A stretch of DNA of 64,000 nucleotides, from contig JAGVYD010000009.1 in assembly GCA_018303405.1 (NCBI GenBank), positions 128,856 through 192,855 on the forward strand. The letters are read 5' to 3'. The translations under genes were made by a program, and so were the position numbers. The stretch's first letter is position 1, and each line of letters begins with the position of its first letter. The DNA comes from Candidatus Woesearchaeota archaeon (GTDB taxonomy: Archaea > Nanobdellota > Nanobdellia > Woesearchaeales > JABMPP01). The notes below the pieces were generated by a model, which was given only the letters and a program-made list of their open reading frames with translations, searched no databases and was not told the origin of the DNA. This document shows, in pieces, positions 43,041 through 53,924 of this stretch.

Positions 43041-45014
43041 GCCGTAGAGCAATATCAAAGGCGCGAACACAACAGCCACGATTGACATCAATTTTATCAG
43101 GATGTTTAGGGATGGGCCTGCTGTGTCCTTGAACGGGTCGCCGACCGTATCGCCAACAACCGCTGCCTTGTGCGCATCGCTGCCTTTTCCACCGAAATGC
43201 CCTGCCTCGATGTATTTCTTGGCATTATCCCAGGCGCCGCCAGCATTTGCCATCATGACCGCCAGCAAGAAGCCTGATGACAGCGCGCCGGCCAATAAGC
43301 CACCGACTGCGGCTGCACCAAAAAGAAGCCCGACCACAACAGGGGCCAGAATGGCCAATAAGCTCGGTATGATCATGTTTCTAAGCGCTGCCTCTGTGCT
43401 TATGCTTACGCATCTTGCATAATCAGGCTTGGCCTTGCCTTCCATTATTCCCTTTATTGTTTTCCACTGCCTTCTGACTTCTTCAACCATGTGCACTGCT
43501 GCCACTCCCACAGCCTTCATCGCAAATGCTGAAAACAAGAATGGCATCAATGCGCCAATAAATACGCCTGCTATTACATTAGGCTGCAATATGTCAATAA
43601 TCTTGAGCTGCACAACTTCTGTATAGCCAACAAAAAGTGCCAAAGCAGTCAATGCCGCGCTTCCTATTGCAAAGCCCTTGCCTATAGCTGCTGTGGTATT
43701 CCCGACAGCATCCAGATCTTCTGACCTTTTTCTTGCAACCTTGCCCTGCCCGGCCATTTCAGCTATGCCAGCTGCATTATCGGCAACAGGTCCATAGGTA
43801 TCCATGGCAAGCGTCATTCCCAAGGTGCTGAGCATCCCGACTGCTGAAATTGCAATTCCATATATGCCCCCACCATATTTATAGGCTATGAGTATTGCCA
43901 CAACCACAGTCACCACAGGTATCACTGTGCTGAACATCCCGACTGCTAGGCCTTCAATGACATTTGTGCCTGCGCCAGTTGTCGCTGCCTCTGAAATTTT
44001 CTGGACCTGTCCTCCCTTTTCTGAAGTATAATATTCAGTTGCAAGCCCTATAACAATGCCTGCGATAAGGCCAGCCATGGCTGCCCAGAAGACACCGATA
44101 TCACCAATTGTGTACTTGATGATGAAGTATGTCATGACAGCCGCAAGTATGGAGCTTGCATAAATCCCATAGTTCATTGCGGTTTGCGGCGAGGATTTCT
44201 TGGCTGCAAACACAAAATATGTGCCAAGGATAGATGCTATAATCCCGGCTGCGGATATCATAAGAGGAAGCAAGACCCAGAATGGGGAATCAAAAAGGCT
44301 TGCGCCAAGCACCATTGCAACTATGATAGAACCCACATAGCTTTCAAAAAGGTCAGCGCCCATGCCTGCAACATCGCCGACATTGTCGCCAACGTTGTCA
44401 GCTATCACCGCCGGGTTTCTTGGGTCATCCTCTGGAATGCCCTTTTCAACTTTGCCAACAAGGTCTGCACCGACATCCGCGCCTTTTGTGTAGATGCCTC
44501 CGCCAACCCTTGCAAAAAGCGCTATGCTTGAAGCGCCGAAACCAAACCCGTATATAATTGAGGGGTCATTGAATATTAGGTATAGCATTGAAACCCCGAA
44601 CAGCCCAAGGCTTGTCACGGTCATTCCCATTACAGTCCCGGATGAGAATGCAATGCTAAGGCCGTGCATCATACTTTTTTGGACAGCCATGACAGTCCTG
44701 GAATTGGCCTGTGTTGCAATCCTCATCCCGACATTGCCTGCAGTGGCAGAAAAGATGCATCCAAGCACGAATGTGAGCGCCATGAGCTGGCCAATGAAAT
44801 AATACAATATAATCCCTACAATTACCACGTACCAAAAAAGAATCTGGTATTGCTTTTTGAGAAACGCCATTGCGCCAGTCCTGATTGCGTCTGCAATTTC
44901 CTTGACTTTCTCAGATTTAAGCGGAACGTCAAGAATCTTTCTCGCCTGCCAATAAGCGAAAAAAAAGCCAATAAAAGAAACAAGCATTGCTGTAACGGCA
45001 TAATTGAAACCCAT
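43029..45014 (-). CDS. hppA: Membrane-bound ion-pumping pyrophosphatase
   Basis: 661 aa, about 15-16 membrane helices. PPi-binding clusters are visible: [66 protein letters not shown], and [12 protein letters not shown] plus [38 protein letters not shown] carries Ala at the position that is Lys in K+-independent enzymes, so it should be K+-dependent; H+ versus Na+ pumping is open. Preceded by GAGGGGGG ahead of ATG (strong ribosome-binding site). Confidence 0.96.
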   Translation of the reverse strand: MGFNYAVTAMLVSFIGFFFAYWQARKILDVPLKSEKVKEIADAIRTGAMAFLKKQYQILFWYVVIVGIILYYFIGQLMALTFVLGCIFSATAGNVGMRIATQANSRTVMAVQKSMMHGLSIAFSSGTVMGMTVTSLGLFGVSMLYLIFNDPSIIYGFGFGASSIALFARVGGGIYTKGADVGADLVGKVEKGIPEDDPRNPAVIADNVGDNVGDVAGMGADLFESYVGSIIVAMVLGASLFDSPFWVLLPLMISAAGIIASILGTYFVFAAKKSSPQTAMNYGIYASSILAAVMTYFIIKYTIGDIGVFWAAMAGLIAGIVIGLATEYYTSEKGGQVQKISEAATTGAGTNVIEGLAVGMFSTVIPVVTVVVAILIAYKYGGGIYGIAISAVGMLSTLGMTLAMDTYGPVADNAAGIAEMAGQGKVARKRSEDLDAVGNTTAAIGKGFAIGSAALTALALFVGYTEVVQLKIIDILQPNVIAGVFIGALMPFLFSAFAMKAVGVAAVHMVEEVRRQWKTIKGIMEGKAKPDYARCVSISTEAALRNMIIPSLLAILAPVVVGLLFGAAAVGGLLAGALSSGFLLAVMMANAGGAWDNAKKYIEAGHFGGKGSDAHKAAVVGDTVGDPFKDTAGPSLNILIKLMSIVAVVFAPLILLYGGII

Positions 45015-45141
45015 TTTATCCCCCCTCTAATTTTGTTTGGAATGAAACATATTGTGTTAGGACATGTTTGAGATTTGGCTTTAAATAGCTTACTGTTAAA
45101 CAAGTGAGAAATGGAAATGCGAAAAGAGGATGCTTGGATGG

Positions 45142-45771
45142 TTAGGCTGCTGCTTCGTTCTTCTTCTTTATCCTTTTCATCCTGAAAATATTCTCCCTTT
45201 CCATTTCCTCAAGCCTGAGCCGGATAAAATTTGCTGACTTCTGCATTTGGGGTATGACTGCGAACTCAAGGGCATTTACCCTTCTTTTTGTCTTTTCAAT
45301 CTCCTGCAGGAGCTTTCGCATGGAAGTCTCCACTTCTGCAGCCACAATCACTTTTTCCACAAGCTTCTCATAGGCCTCTGCTGTTTCAGTGACCGCTGCT
45401 GAGTTGAATATGCCTGGGCCGCGTTCGGAATTCTTCTTCTGCAAATCAAGCTGGTTGATTTTCGGGACCTTTACGCCCATAATGCTTTTGGTCTTCAGGT
45501 CAATCTCGGGCCTGTTTTTCATGGCAAGGGCAATTGACTTGATGGCGAGGTCAGATTCAAGCATCCTGGCGATGTTCATCCTGTTTTGCGCACCATTGTA
45601 AAAATTGGTCATTTCGCTTCTAAGGGTTTTGGCCTTGCCCAGGACCTCAAAAAAATCAAGTATCAGGCCATCCCTTTTCTTCTTCAGAAGGTTATAGCCT
45701 GACTTGGCCAGCTTAATTTTTTTCTTGAGCTTCATCAGCTCGCTTCTTGTTGGTTTTATGTCCTGTGCCAT
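45142..45771 (-). CDS. atpD: A-type ATP synthase subunit D
   Basis: 209-aa central-stalk coiled coil: KPTRSELMKLKKKIKLAKSGYNLLKKKRDGLI at the start and RRVNALEFAVIPQMQKSANFIRLRLEEMEREN near the end. Last gene of the H-I-K-E-C-F-A-B-D operon. Confidence 0.96.
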   Translation of the reverse strand: MAQDIKPTRSELMKLKKKIKLAKSGYNLLKKKRDGLILDFFEVLGKAKTLRSEMTNFYNGAQNRMNIARMLESDLAIKSIALAMKNRPEIDLKTKSIMGVKVPKINQLDLQKKNSERGPGIFNSAAVTETAEAYEKLVEKVIVAAEVETSMRKLLQEIEKTKRRVNALEFAVIPQMQKSANFIRLRLEEMERENIFRMKRIKKKNEAAA

Positions 45772-45780
45772 GTTCCTTCC

Positions 45781-47181
45781 TTATTTTGCCGCAGCAACAA
45801 CTTCAGCCTTTTCCTTCTTGCCTGTGTAAAATTTCTTCTTGAATTCTTCCTTGATCCTTGTCAAGTCCCTTTCAGGGATATCTGACAGCATTGACCAGGC
45901 AATTGAAAGCGTGGACACAATTGACCTGTCTTCCCCCCGGTCCTGCCTCACAAATTTGTCCTCGTATTCAGCAGCGAACTTGAGCAGCCTCTTGTCCCTG
46001 TCAGACAAGGCTTCCTCTCCGACAATGGCAACCAGGCCCCTAAGGTCCCTGCCTTCTGCATAATTTGCATAAAGCTGGTCTGAAACCTGCTTGTGGTCTT
46101 CCCTTGTTTTTCCAGGGCCTATGCCCAGATTCATCAGCCTTGAAAGCGACGGCAATACATCGATTGGAGGATAGATTCCTTTCATGTGCAGTTCCCTGAG
46201 GAGCACAATCTGTCCTTCAGTAATGTATCCGGTCAAATCAGGGATTGGGTGGGTGATATCGTCGCCGACCATTGTAAGGATAGGCAATTGCGTGATGCTT
46301 CCTTTTTTTCCCTTGATCATGCCTGCCCTCTCATAGATTGACGCAAGATCTGTATACATGTAACCGGGGTAGCCCCTTCTTCCGGGGATTTCTTCCCTTG
46401 CTGCCCCAATTTCCCTAAGGCTTTCACAGTAATTTGTCATGTCAGTCAGGATGACCAGAACATGCATGTCATTTTCATAGGCAAGATACTCTGCTGCTGT
46501 AAGCGCCATCCTTGGAGTGATCAGCCTTTCGACTGCAGGATCGTCAGCAAGGTTCAGGAATACAACGCTTCTTTCAAGGGCCCCTGTCTCCTCGAAATCC
46601 CTGATGAAGTACTGCGCTTCCTCGTTTGTGATTCCCATGGCTGCAAATACCACTACGAATTTTTCCTTTTGGCCCACTACTTTTGCCTGCCTGGCAATCT
46701 GCAAAGCAATTTCATTATGAGGCAGGCCCGATCCTGAAAAAATTGGCAGCTTTTGCCCCCTGACAAGCGTGTTCATGCAGTCAATTGTGGAAATACCAGT
46801 CTGGATGAAATCCGCCGGGCTTGCCCTCGCGTATGGATTAATTGCTGCGCCAGTGATGTCCAGCTTTTTGTCAGGGATGATGTCAGGCCCGCCGTCAATC
46901 GGCTTGCCTGCGCCATTCAGAATCCTGCCAAGGATGTCCTGCGACACTGAAAGCTTGATGTTTTCACCAAGGAATTTTATGGAGCTGTTCCTGTCAATGC
47001 CTGATGTGCCTTCGAAAACCTGGACAACCACAACATCGTCGCTTGTATCCAAAACCTGGCCGTTTTTCATTGTGCCGTCGGATAACTTAATCTGAACAAG
47101 GTCTGCATAACCAACTGGCTCTGTTTTTTTCACAAAGACCAGCGGCCCCGCAATCCTGGAAACTGTTTTGTATTCTTTCAT
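45781..47181 (-). CDS. atpB: A-type ATP synthase subunit B
   Basis: About 466-aa non-catalytic nucleotide-binding subunit. It lacks a Walker A Lys ([16 protein letters not shown] instead), and has [14 protein letters not shown] and [31 protein letters not shown] at 47190 is an upstream alternative; ATG 47181 ([17 protein letters not shown]) is preferred. Pairs with atpA. Confidence 0.96.
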   Translation of the reverse strand: MKEYKTVSRIAGPLVFVKKTEPVGYADLVQIKLSDGTMKNGQVLDTSDDVVVVQVFEGTSGIDRNSSIKFLGENIKLSVSQDILGRILNGAGKPIDGGPDIIPDKKLDITGAAINPYARASPADFIQTGISTIDCMNTLVRGQKLPIFSGSGLPHNEIALQIARQAKVVGQKEKFVVVFAAMGITNEEAQYFIRDFEETGALERSVVFLNLADDPAVERLITPRMALTAAEYLAYENDMHVLVILTDMTNYCESLREIGAAREEIPGRRGYPGYMYTDLASIYERAGMIKGKKGSITQLPILTMVGDDITHPIPDLTGYITEGQIVLLRELHMKGIYPPIDVLPSLSRLMNLGIGPGKTREDHKQVSDQLYANYAEGRDLRGLVAIVGEEALSDRDKRLLKFAAEYEDKFVRQDRGEDRSIVSTLSIAWSMLSDIPERDLTRIKEEFKKKFYTGKKEKAEVVAAAK

Positions 47182-47270
47182 CCTAACCACCCTTGGTTGA
47201 TTTCTCCCATCATTCTCCTTTGCTTATCATTCTTTTTTATGATGCGCCAATTATCGCAATTTTGCCACAA

Positions 47271-49031
47271 TCATGCCTTCAGCTTCTGGAACTCTGAATC
47301 CATGTCCTTTCGCACGCTTTCAAGCAGGGACTTGTAATCCTTCTCGAATTTTGCCGTTGCAATCCTGTCCTTTGCCCTGGTGTCGAGGATTTGCCTGACC
47401 CTGACACCCTTTTCCAAGGCCTGGCCAGCCAGCGAGTTGAAATGCATGATGATCTGCATCAGGGTGTAAGTCTTGTGAAGGTCGCAAAATGTGTCCACGT
47501 CATGGAAAGCATTTTGCTGGAGTATGTTTTCCCTGATGAGCCTTGCAGTTTCAAGCACAAGCTGCTGCTTGTCCGGCAATGCATCTGAGCCAACAAGCTG
47601 CACAATTTCCATCAGCTTTTCTTCCTCCCCAAGAACAGTTGAAACCTGGGTTACATAGGCCCTCCAGTCCCTGGCAACTTTTTCAGCAAACCATGGGCCC
47701 AAAGTATCAAGGTAAAGGCTGTATGAGGTTAGCCAGTTGATGCTTGGGAAATGCCTTCGCTGCGCCAGCTTGGCGTCAAGAGCCCAGAATGTTTTGGTGA
47801 CCCTGAGTGTTGATTGGGTTACTGGCTCTGAAAAGTCCCCACCTGGAGGCGAGACTGCGCCAATGACTGACACGCTTCCTTCCTTGTCTGTTCCCAACGG
47901 AAGAACCCTGCCGGCCCTTTCATAAAACTCAGCCAGCCTCGTTGAAAGATAGGCAGGATAGCCTTCTTCCCCTGGCATCTCCTCAAGCCGTGAGGAAATT
48001 TCCCTCATTGCCTCTGCCCACCTGGAAGTTGAATCAGCCATGAGAGCAACGCTGTAGCCCATGTCCCTGTAATATTCTGCAATAGTGATGCCTGTGTAAA
48101 TTGAGGCTTCCCTTGCCGCGACAGGCATATTCGAGGTATTGGCAATGAGGACAGTCCTGTTCATCAGGGGCTTTCCTGTTTTTGGGTCTGTCAAATGCGG
48201 AAATTCTGTCAGGACTTCTGTCATTTCATTTCCCCGCTCACCGCATCCTACGTACACAATTATGTCTGCATCGCACCATTTTGCCAGCGTTTGCTGGGTG
48301 ACAGTCTTTCCAGCGCCAAATGGGCCTGGAATTGCTGCGGTACCCCCTTTTGCCAATGGGAACAAGGCATCAAAAATCCTCTGGCCTGTTATCAACGGAA
48401 CAGTCGGCGGCAATTTCCTTTTCGAGGGCCTTGGCTTTCTGACAGGCCATTTCTGAAGCATTGTGATTTTTGTCCCGTTATCAAGGCTGGCAATTTCATC
48501 GTCAACAGTAAACTTGCCTGACTTGATGGAACTGATTTTTCCTTCGACACCATTTGGGACCATAATCCTGTGTATCAGGCCGGGAGTTTCCTCGACTTCA
48601 CCGATTATGCCGCCTGAATGGACCATTTCCCCATTCTTGGCAATTGCCTTGAAGTCCCACTTTTTGCTGTGGTCAAGGCCTGGTGCTTCAACGCCCCTGC
48701 TAATGAAATCGCCCACTTGCTTTTGGAGAACCGGCAATGGCCGCTGGATCCCGTCATAAATGCTAGTCAGCATTCCCGGGCCAAGCTCCACCGACAATGG
48801 CAAGCCTGTATTTTCAACTGGCTCGCCGGGCTTAATGCCTGTTGTATCCTCATAGACCTGGATAGTTGTGTTTTCGCCATCAATTTGGATGACTTCGCCC
48901 ATCAGCCTTTCCCTGCCTACCCTAACTACATCATACATCCTGGCGCGGATGCCCCTTGCAACAACCACCGGGCCGGCAATCCTGTAGAGCATGCCCGCCT
49001 CCTGCTGCTTCGCTTGTGTTTTATCTTCCAT
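47271..49031 (-). CDS. atpA: A-type ATP synthase subunit A (catalytic)
   Basis: 586-aa catalytic subunit. Walker [13 protein letters not shown], the catalytic region [17 protein letters not shown], non-homologous A insertion (about 115-190), [14 protein letters not shown], and the C-terminal helical domain. No intein interrupts the P-loop, although archaeal atpA is a common intein site. Confidence 0.97.
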   Translation of the reverse strand: MEDKTQAKQQEAGMLYRIAGPVVVARGIRARMYDVVRVGRERLMGEVIQIDGENTTIQVYEDTTGIKPGEPVENTGLPLSVELGPGMLTSIYDGIQRPLPVLQKQVGDFISRGVEAPGLDHSKKWDFKAIAKNGEMVHSGGIIGEVEETPGLIHRIMVPNGVEGKISSIKSGKFTVDDEIASLDNGTKITMLQKWPVRKPRPSKRKLPPTVPLITGQRIFDALFPLAKGGTAAIPGPFGAGKTVTQQTLAKWCDADIIVYVGCGERGNEMTEVLTEFPHLTDPKTGKPLMNRTVLIANTSNMPVAAREASIYTGITIAEYYRDMGYSVALMADSTSRWAEAMREISSRLEEMPGEEGYPAYLSTRLAEFYERAGRVLPLGTDKEGSVSVIGAVSPPGGDFSEPVTQSTLRVTKTFWALDAKLAQRRHFPSINWLTSYSLYLDTLGPWFAEKVARDWRAYVTQVSTVLGEEEKLMEIVQLVGSDALPDKQQLVLETARLIRENILQQNAFHDVDTFCDLHKTYTLMQIIMHFNSLAGQALEKGVRVRQILDTRAKDRIATAKFEKDYKSLLESVRKDMDSEFQKLKA

Positions 49032-49100
49032 TTTTCCACCTTTGTTACACGTCTTGTTTCTTGTATTATGAAAATGATATGTGATATTGCATTCTTTAAA

Positions 49101-49424
49101 TCAGCCCCAAAGGTCAATGCCCACCGATTTCCCGATCATTTTTCTCAGGCTTTCTGAGCTCGCCTGGTCTGAAAGCATTATCACAACCGGCCTGACCGAT
49201 GACTCTATCTCATTCTTATCATGCTCGTCCAGCTTTTCCATTATTTTTTCCTCTGTGATTATTATCCCCACAGCCGGGTCTGACATCAGCTGCTTGAGCC
49301 TGTTGTAATGGTCTGACTCGATTTCATGGGTATGCCTTATTCCTGCAAGCTGGAATCCCAGGATAAATCTGGATGTCCCTGCCACTGCTATTTCCAGCAT
49401 TTTTTCCGTGTTGTCTGGTGCCAT
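49101..49424 (-). CDS. atpF: A-type ATP synthase subunit F
   Basis: 107 aa, small CheY-like regulatory stalk subunit: FILGFQLAGIRHTHEI and VGIIITEEKIMEKL. Correct operon position between C and A. Confidence 0.92.
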   Translation of the reverse strand: MAPDNTEKMLEIAVAGTSRFILGFQLAGIRHTHEIESDHYNRLKQLMSDPAVGIIITEEKIMEKLDEHDKNEIESSVRPVVIMLSDQASSESLRKMIGKSVGIDLWG

Positions 49425-49493
49425 TTTCTCCCCTATTGCCTGTTTCCAAAATTCATTGCCATTGCGTAAGCTGGCTTACTATTACATTTGGTG

Positions 49494-50576
49494 CTAGACA
49501 ATGATTTCCCTTGAAATGAATTCCTCTGAAAATCCAAGCTGCCTGCCCTTGACGATTTTCATCAGGTTCTGCACCTCGATCTCCTTGGCGAACATGAATC
49601 CAAGTATCACATTTATGGAGAGAGGGTTCTGGTGGATAAACAGCATGGCCCGGCCAAGCACGTGCTTGTTTACCAGCCTCTCAAACTCTATAAGAGAATG
49701 ATTTTTATGATAATGCTCAACGCACTCGTTGATAAACTTCCGCATGGCCTTGTTCCTGATGCCCTTGGGTATGGAGTCTATGCTTTTTGATTCAAGGAGC
49801 CTGAGGACCTGCAGGTTCTTCTCTGGCGAGGCTGTCAAAAAAATGTATTTTTTCATATCAGATTTTGGGGCCCCTTCTTTTATCAGCTTTACAATGTTTA
49901 GCAGGTTTGTTGCCTCAATCTGGGTCTCGATGAAATTCTTGAATAATTCGCCGCCGACAGGAAGCATTTCGCTGAATGAAATGAGGTGCCTGAAATAATG
50001 CTGGTCAAGCGCATTTTCAAATTCATAAAGCGCGCCTTTCTCCTTCAAGTCCTCGATGAATTTTCTGAAGTGCTTGTATTCAAGGAACGGCACTGCGCGG
50101 ACCACATCCTCGACGCTATCCTTCTTCAGGAGCTCATAAAGGAACTCCTCACGGAAAGCGCCCGCGGGAACCAGCAGCCTCTTGATATAATCCTTGTCAG
50201 CTGAAGTGTAAATCCCCCTGACAATTGTCTTGACATTAAGTATGTCATATTTTGTAAGATATGCATCAATCAGCAAGTTCAGCTCTGTTGTTGAAATTCT
50301 GCGCAGCTTTGCAAAGGTTTTTGCGAGGTTCCTTGTAAGGGCCATCTCAATCAGCTCCTCGCCGGAATACCTGACGGCAAGTTCGTCAATTTCCGCCTTA
50401 TAGCTGGAATCCTGGAGGAATTTTGCAAGCTCAGAAAACTGCATTTTAAGCATTTTCTCGTAGTCATTCCTGCGGAAAAGCTTTGTGCGCATGACATTTG
50501 CCCTGACATATGTATATGGATACATATTGTCGAGCCTGATTTTATCCTTGCTTTCCGCAATCTGAACCTGTGCCAT
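49494..50576 (-). CDS. atpC: A-type ATP synthase subunit C
   Basis: 360-aa helical d/C-type subunit that links the central stalk to the proteolipid ring: YPYTYVRANVMRTKLFRRNDYEKML, repeated helix bundles with IDAYLTKYDILNVKTIVRG, and GFMFAKEIEVQNLMKIVKGRQLGFSEEFI at the C-terminus. Confidence 0.95.
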   Translation of the reverse strand: MAQVQIAESKDKIRLDNMYPYTYVRANVMRTKLFRRNDYEKMLKMQFSELAKFLQDSSYKAEIDELAVRYSGEELIEMALTRNLAKTFAKLRRISTTELNLLIDAYLTKYDILNVKTIVRGIYTSADKDYIKRLLVPAGAFREEFLYELLKKDSVEDVVRAVPFLEYKHFRKFIEDLKEKGALYEFENALDQHYFRHLISFSEMLPVGGELFKNFIETQIEATNLLNIVKLIKEGAPKSDMKKYIFLTASPEKNLQVLRLLESKSIDSIPKGIRNKAMRKFINECVEHYHKNHSLIEFERLVNKHVLGRAMLFIHQNPLSINVILGFMFAKEIEVQNLMKIVKGRQLGFSEEFISREIIV

Positions 50577-50621
50577 TTTTTATCCTTGCTTTTTTCGCTT
50601 ATGAGCTTATGATGCTTATGA

Positions 50622-51167
50622 TTACTTGAAAACCAGGTTAACAATGCCGCTGAGATTCCTGTTTTTCACATTGTCCAAAAAGGTGTCATAGCTGTAATCA
50701 ATCCTCATGGATTTATCTTCTGTTTCAGCGATAAACCCGCCTGAGATGTCAGTGCCAAGCCACTTATAGTCCTTGGCCAGATTTTTGTCCCTTTGGTTGA
50801 TGTATAATGTGGAAATACCTATCTGCTTGCTTGCCTTGCCCTGAAGCGTTTCAAAGTAAGCCTTGTTTTTTTCAGCAGGAAGCTTTTGTATCTGGCTGGC
50901 TGCCTTTTCAAATACGGCTCCAATCAGGTCTTCCTTTTTCTGCAGGATTCTCTTCTTGGTTTCAAAATTGGCCTTCGCTATTTCCTTGCGCTCCAATGTT
51001 TCGGCCGCCCGTTCAGCGTCCATGTGATTCTTGGATTCAATTTCCTTGACCCTTTTTTCAGCCTCGGCAATTATTTTCTGGGCTTCGGCTTCCATTTTTT
51101 TAATTATCAAATCCCCTTCCCTTTTAGCCTTGGACAGGATTTCCTCCTTCACTTCTTCAAGTCCCAT
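50622..51167 (-). CDS. atpE: A-type ATP synthase subunit E
   Basis: About 181-aa peripheral-stalk subunit: N-terminal coiled coil (LEEVKEEILSKAKREGDLIIKKMEAEAQKIIAEAEKRVKE) and a C-terminal globular part ending NRNLSGIVNLVF. ATG 51167 has GGTGAG just upstream; the frame opens at 51197 but that extension is not family-like. Confidence 0.93.
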   Translation of the reverse strand: MGLEEVKEEILSKAKREGDLIIKKMEAEAQKIIAEAEKRVKEIESKNHMDAERAAETLERKEIAKANFETKKRILQKKEDLIGAVFEKAASQIQKLPAEKNKAYFETLQGKASKQIGISTLYINQRDKNLAKDYKWLGTDISGGFIAETEDKSMRIDYSYDTFLDNVKNRNLSGIVNLVFK

Positions 51168-51301
51168 GTTCTCACCACACCTTTTGACGCAATGCAAGCA
51201 TCAGCATTGCATCCAAGCAGCTGCCGAATACCAACATGCACGCTAAAAATTGCGCTGCAATGCCTCGGCGATATCTTGATTTTTCCTGGCAGATATCAGA
51301 G

Positions 51302-51318
51302 GTATCAGCGCCTGATAT
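51302..51318 (-). other. Hairpin just after atpK
   Basis: TATCAG-CGC-CTGATA (51303-51317) with wobble extension lies 15-30 nt downstream of the atpK stop on the minus strand. A second perfect hairpin, GCAATGC/GCATTGC (51189-51210), stands before atpE. They may act as 3' mRNA stabilisers or partial terminators for the highly needed K subunit (inference). Confidence 0.45.
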
Positions 51319-51332
51319 TGGCTGCCGGTTGC

Positions 51333-51569
51333 TTATGCAGCACCAGCCATGCCAATTATCATGATGGCAACTACCAGGCCAAAAATGACCAGTGTTTCCG
51401 GAATGACTGTCAAAATCAGCCCTTTGCCGAACAGGTTTTCATTTTCGGCCATTGCGCCGATTGCTGCTGTTCCGATTGCCTTTTCTGCGATTGCCGCTGC
51501 TATGGCGCTGACGCCGATTGCTGTTGCAGCTGAGTAAGCAATCAATCCTACTCCCAATTCTATTGCCAT
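51333..51569 (-). CDS. atpK: A-type ATP synthase proteolipid subunit K
   Basis: 78-aa two-helix c-ring subunit. Helix 1 is Ala/Gly-rich (GLIAYSAATAIGVSAIAAAIAEKAIGTAAIG); helix 2 carries the ion-binding Glu in VIPETLVIFGLVVAIMIIG. A strong GGAGGTAG ribosome-binding site precedes the ATG, fitting the high copy number needed. Confidence 0.95.
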   Translation of the reverse strand: MAIELGVGLIAYSAATAIGVSAIAAAIAEKAIGTAAIGAMAENENLFGKGLILTVIPETLVIFGLVVAIMIIGMAGAA

Positions 51570-51694
51570 TTTGCTACCTCCTGTTGTTTTTGAGTTACGG
51601 AATATGCACCATTTGCAGTTTGCCTGCCTGTCTCCCGTTTCTCGATATGATGAATATCATTGGCAATCAAGTGTTGCCATTTGATGTTTGCGGC

Positions 51695-53608
51695 CTAGTC
51701 GATTTCCCGGCCAAATGGGATGTACTCCTTGCCTCCGCCCTTGAAAAATTTGGTGAAAAATTCAACATAGTGGAGCCTGAGCGAATGCAAAAAGGGGCCG
51801 ATGATGCCCAATGCAATATTGATAACATGCCCTACCACAAGCAAAAGCACGGCATAAAAGATGTAAATGCCCCCCTGATGGATGAATTCTGTTGCAAATT
51901 CATTGACAACTTCTGCCAGCTTCACAGATGCGAGACCTATGGCCATAAGCCTTGCATATGAAAGGATGTTGCTGAAAATTGAGGGGATTTCTATCAGGCC
52001 TTTGACGCCTTCGCCGAGCCACAGCAAAACGATTGACACAGCACCTATTGCCACGCCTGGCCAGAGCGAGACAAGGTAGCCAACGGCAATTGCTATCTCC
52101 AGCAAAATCCAGCTGAATTTTTCTTCGACAGCTTTCAAAAACCCGTGGTGCATCCATTCATTGGCAAACCCGATTATAAGCCCTATGTTGATGTGGATCA
52201 CCCCGATTATTATTGCCCATGCCAGCAAGTCCATTATCTGATGGCCCCTGCTAAGAAGGTGAGGGATATGGAATCCCATGACTTCCTCGGCCCCGAAGAA
52301 TTCCCCAAAGACCAGGCCAAAGCCAATTGTCGCCAGGGATGAAAATATCAGGATATTGAAAAAGCCTGAAAACTTGGGCATGAACTTCTTGAGAATCATG
52401 AACAGCACCAGGGTTGTCAGGCCGTAGCCAAAATCCCCGAGCATAAATCCGAAGAAAAGCGGAAATGTCAGGAAAAGGAAAAAAGTCGGGTCAATCTCCG
52501 TAAACTTTGGAAGTGAAAAAAGGTGCATGAGAATTTCAAATGGCTGTGCGAATTTCGGATTCTTGAGCTCAATGGGTATGTCGTCATGGTGTCCTGCGTC
52601 GCGCATCTCAATGTAAACCTTGTCCCCTGTCAGCTTCTTGATTTCTGCTACGACATCATCAACTTTGTCATTGGGCACCCAGCCGGAAATAATTGAGGTC
52701 TCATCAGTCATTCCGAATTTCAGGGGTGCCTCGGCTTTCTCGATTTCCCGGGCCAGGTATTTTTCAGCAGACCCGAGATAATCGCCATATTTTTGCCTGG
52801 CCAAAACCATCTTCTTTTCGAAGCCGGATTTCCTTTCTGTCAATGCCTTGAGCTGCGCTGAAATCCTTTTTTCATCGAATTCCTTCCCGCCCGTAAAAGC
52901 AATCAAGTCGGAAAAATCAATGCCCTGAAACCTGTACTTTTCCAGAAGCGAGAGTATCTCAGACCTTTGGGACGCGTCTATGAAAATTGCAGTTATTGCC
53001 TTTTGCCCGGATGTGGCTGATTTTATGTAGGATTTGGATGTCAGCTTGCGGACCTCGCTCACAAGGTCTGGCTGCTTGTCAGCATGCCCTATAAAATGGG
53101 CAATTGTCTCATAGTGCGAAATGTTCGATATGCTTATTCCGAGCCTTTTCAGTGTGTGCGCCTTCAGAAGAAGGCTGTTTAATTTTTTTATTTCCTGGTC
53201 AATGTCCCGATAGCTGACAATGGTTTTTGTGGCACTTTCATAGATTTCATTGATTTGGGAAATGACCGATTCCAGTGAGGCAAACTGCATGGAAGGGCCG
53301 GAATCATCACCTATTCCTGGATGCCTGTCATGGGCTGATTTGCCCTTGTTCTTTTTTTTCTTGCCTTCATCCGGAACAGCGAGCATGAATTCCCTGCTGT
53401 TTAGCTGGCTCCTGATAGACCTTGTCTTGACAACAGCGTCTGATAAAGCCTCGGCATTTTGAAGCGGATTGCCAATGTCAAGCTTTTCAGACTTGGAGTG
53501 CTCAATTATATGCAGGACCTTCAAAGAATAGAGCTTGTTGATGAGCCTAGCCTGGAAGCTGTTTGGAGCAATGACAAAAACTTTTTTCATGCCCTTTGGC
53601 CTAAGCAT
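51695..53608 (-). CDS. atpI: A-type ATP synthase subunit I (a-like)
   Basis: About 637 aa: cytosolic N-terminal half (peripheral-stalk contact; coiled segments and ISGWVPNDKVDDVVAEI), then about 7-8 membrane helices (FFLFLTFPLFFGFMLGDFGYGL, SILSYARLMAIGLASVKLAEVVNEF with the ion-path Arg, FFTKFFKGGGKEYIPFGREI end). The upstream frame is open to a TTG at 53626; ATG 53608 overlaps atpH slightly, and ATG 53590 (MKKVFVIAPNSF) is also possible. Confidence 0.95.
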   Translation of the reverse strand: MLRPKGMKKVFVIAPNSFQARLINKLYSLKVLHIIEHSKSEKLDIGNPLQNAEALSDAVVKTRSIRSQLNSREFMLAVPDEGKKKKNKGKSAHDRHPGIGDDSGPSMQFASLESVISQINEIYESATKTIVSYRDIDQEIKKLNSLLLKAHTLKRLGISISNISHYETIAHFIGHADKQPDLVSEVRKLTSKSYIKSATSGQKAITAIFIDASQRSEILSLLEKYRFQGIDFSDLIAFTGGKEFDEKRISAQLKALTERKSGFEKKMVLARQKYGDYLGSAEKYLAREIEKAEAPLKFGMTDETSIISGWVPNDKVDDVVAEIKKLTGDKVYIEMRDAGHHDDIPIELKNPKFAQPFEILMHLFSLPKFTEIDPTFFLFLTFPLFFGFMLGDFGYGLTTLVLFMILKKFMPKFSGFFNILIFSSLATIGFGLVFGEFFGAEEVMGFHIPHLLSRGHQIMDLLAWAIIIGVIHINIGLIIGFANEWMHHGFLKAVEEKFSWILLEIAIAVGYLVSLWPGVAIGAVSIVLLWLGEGVKGLIEIPSIFSNILSYARLMAIGLASVKLAEVVNEFATEFIHQGGIYIFYAVLLLVVGHVINIALGIIGPFLHSLRLHYVEFFTKFFKGGGKEYIPFGREID

Positions 53609-53924
53609 TCTTGACTTCCTCTTCAAATTTCTTCAAAATTAAGGCGACTGCCTGGTCTGTCCCGGCTTGCGCTGATTTCGCCAGCTTAGCCAGCTCTTTT
53701 TTGCCTTCTTCCCCTATTTGACTGATAGCCTTTGCAAGGCCCTTTTTCCTTTCCTCAAGCCTTGCCTCAATTTCAGAAGGTGCATGCGACTCTGCGCGCT
53801 TGACCATCTGTTTTGCGCGCTCCATTGCATCAGAAACAGCCTTGTCCCCCTTTTTTTGAGAATCCTCCACAATCGCCTTGGCCTTTTTTTCGGCTTCCCT
53901 TATTGAATTCAAAAGTTTATCCAT
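53601..53924 (-). CDS. atpH: A-type ATP synthase subunit H (peripheral stalk)
   Basis: About 107-aa coiled-coil peripheral-stalk subunit (MDKLLNSIREAEKKAKAIVEDSQKKGDKAVSDAMERAKQM) with strongly heptad-like Ala/Lys/Glu pattern. First gene of the operon. ATG 53924 is preferred to the longer frame (53966). Partner of subunit E. Confidence 0.9.
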   Translation of the reverse strand: MDKLLNSIREAEKKAKAIVEDSQKKGDKAVSDAMERAKQMVKRAESHAPSEIEARLEERKKGLAKAISQIGEEGKKELAKLAKSAQAGTDQAVALILKKFEEEVKNA

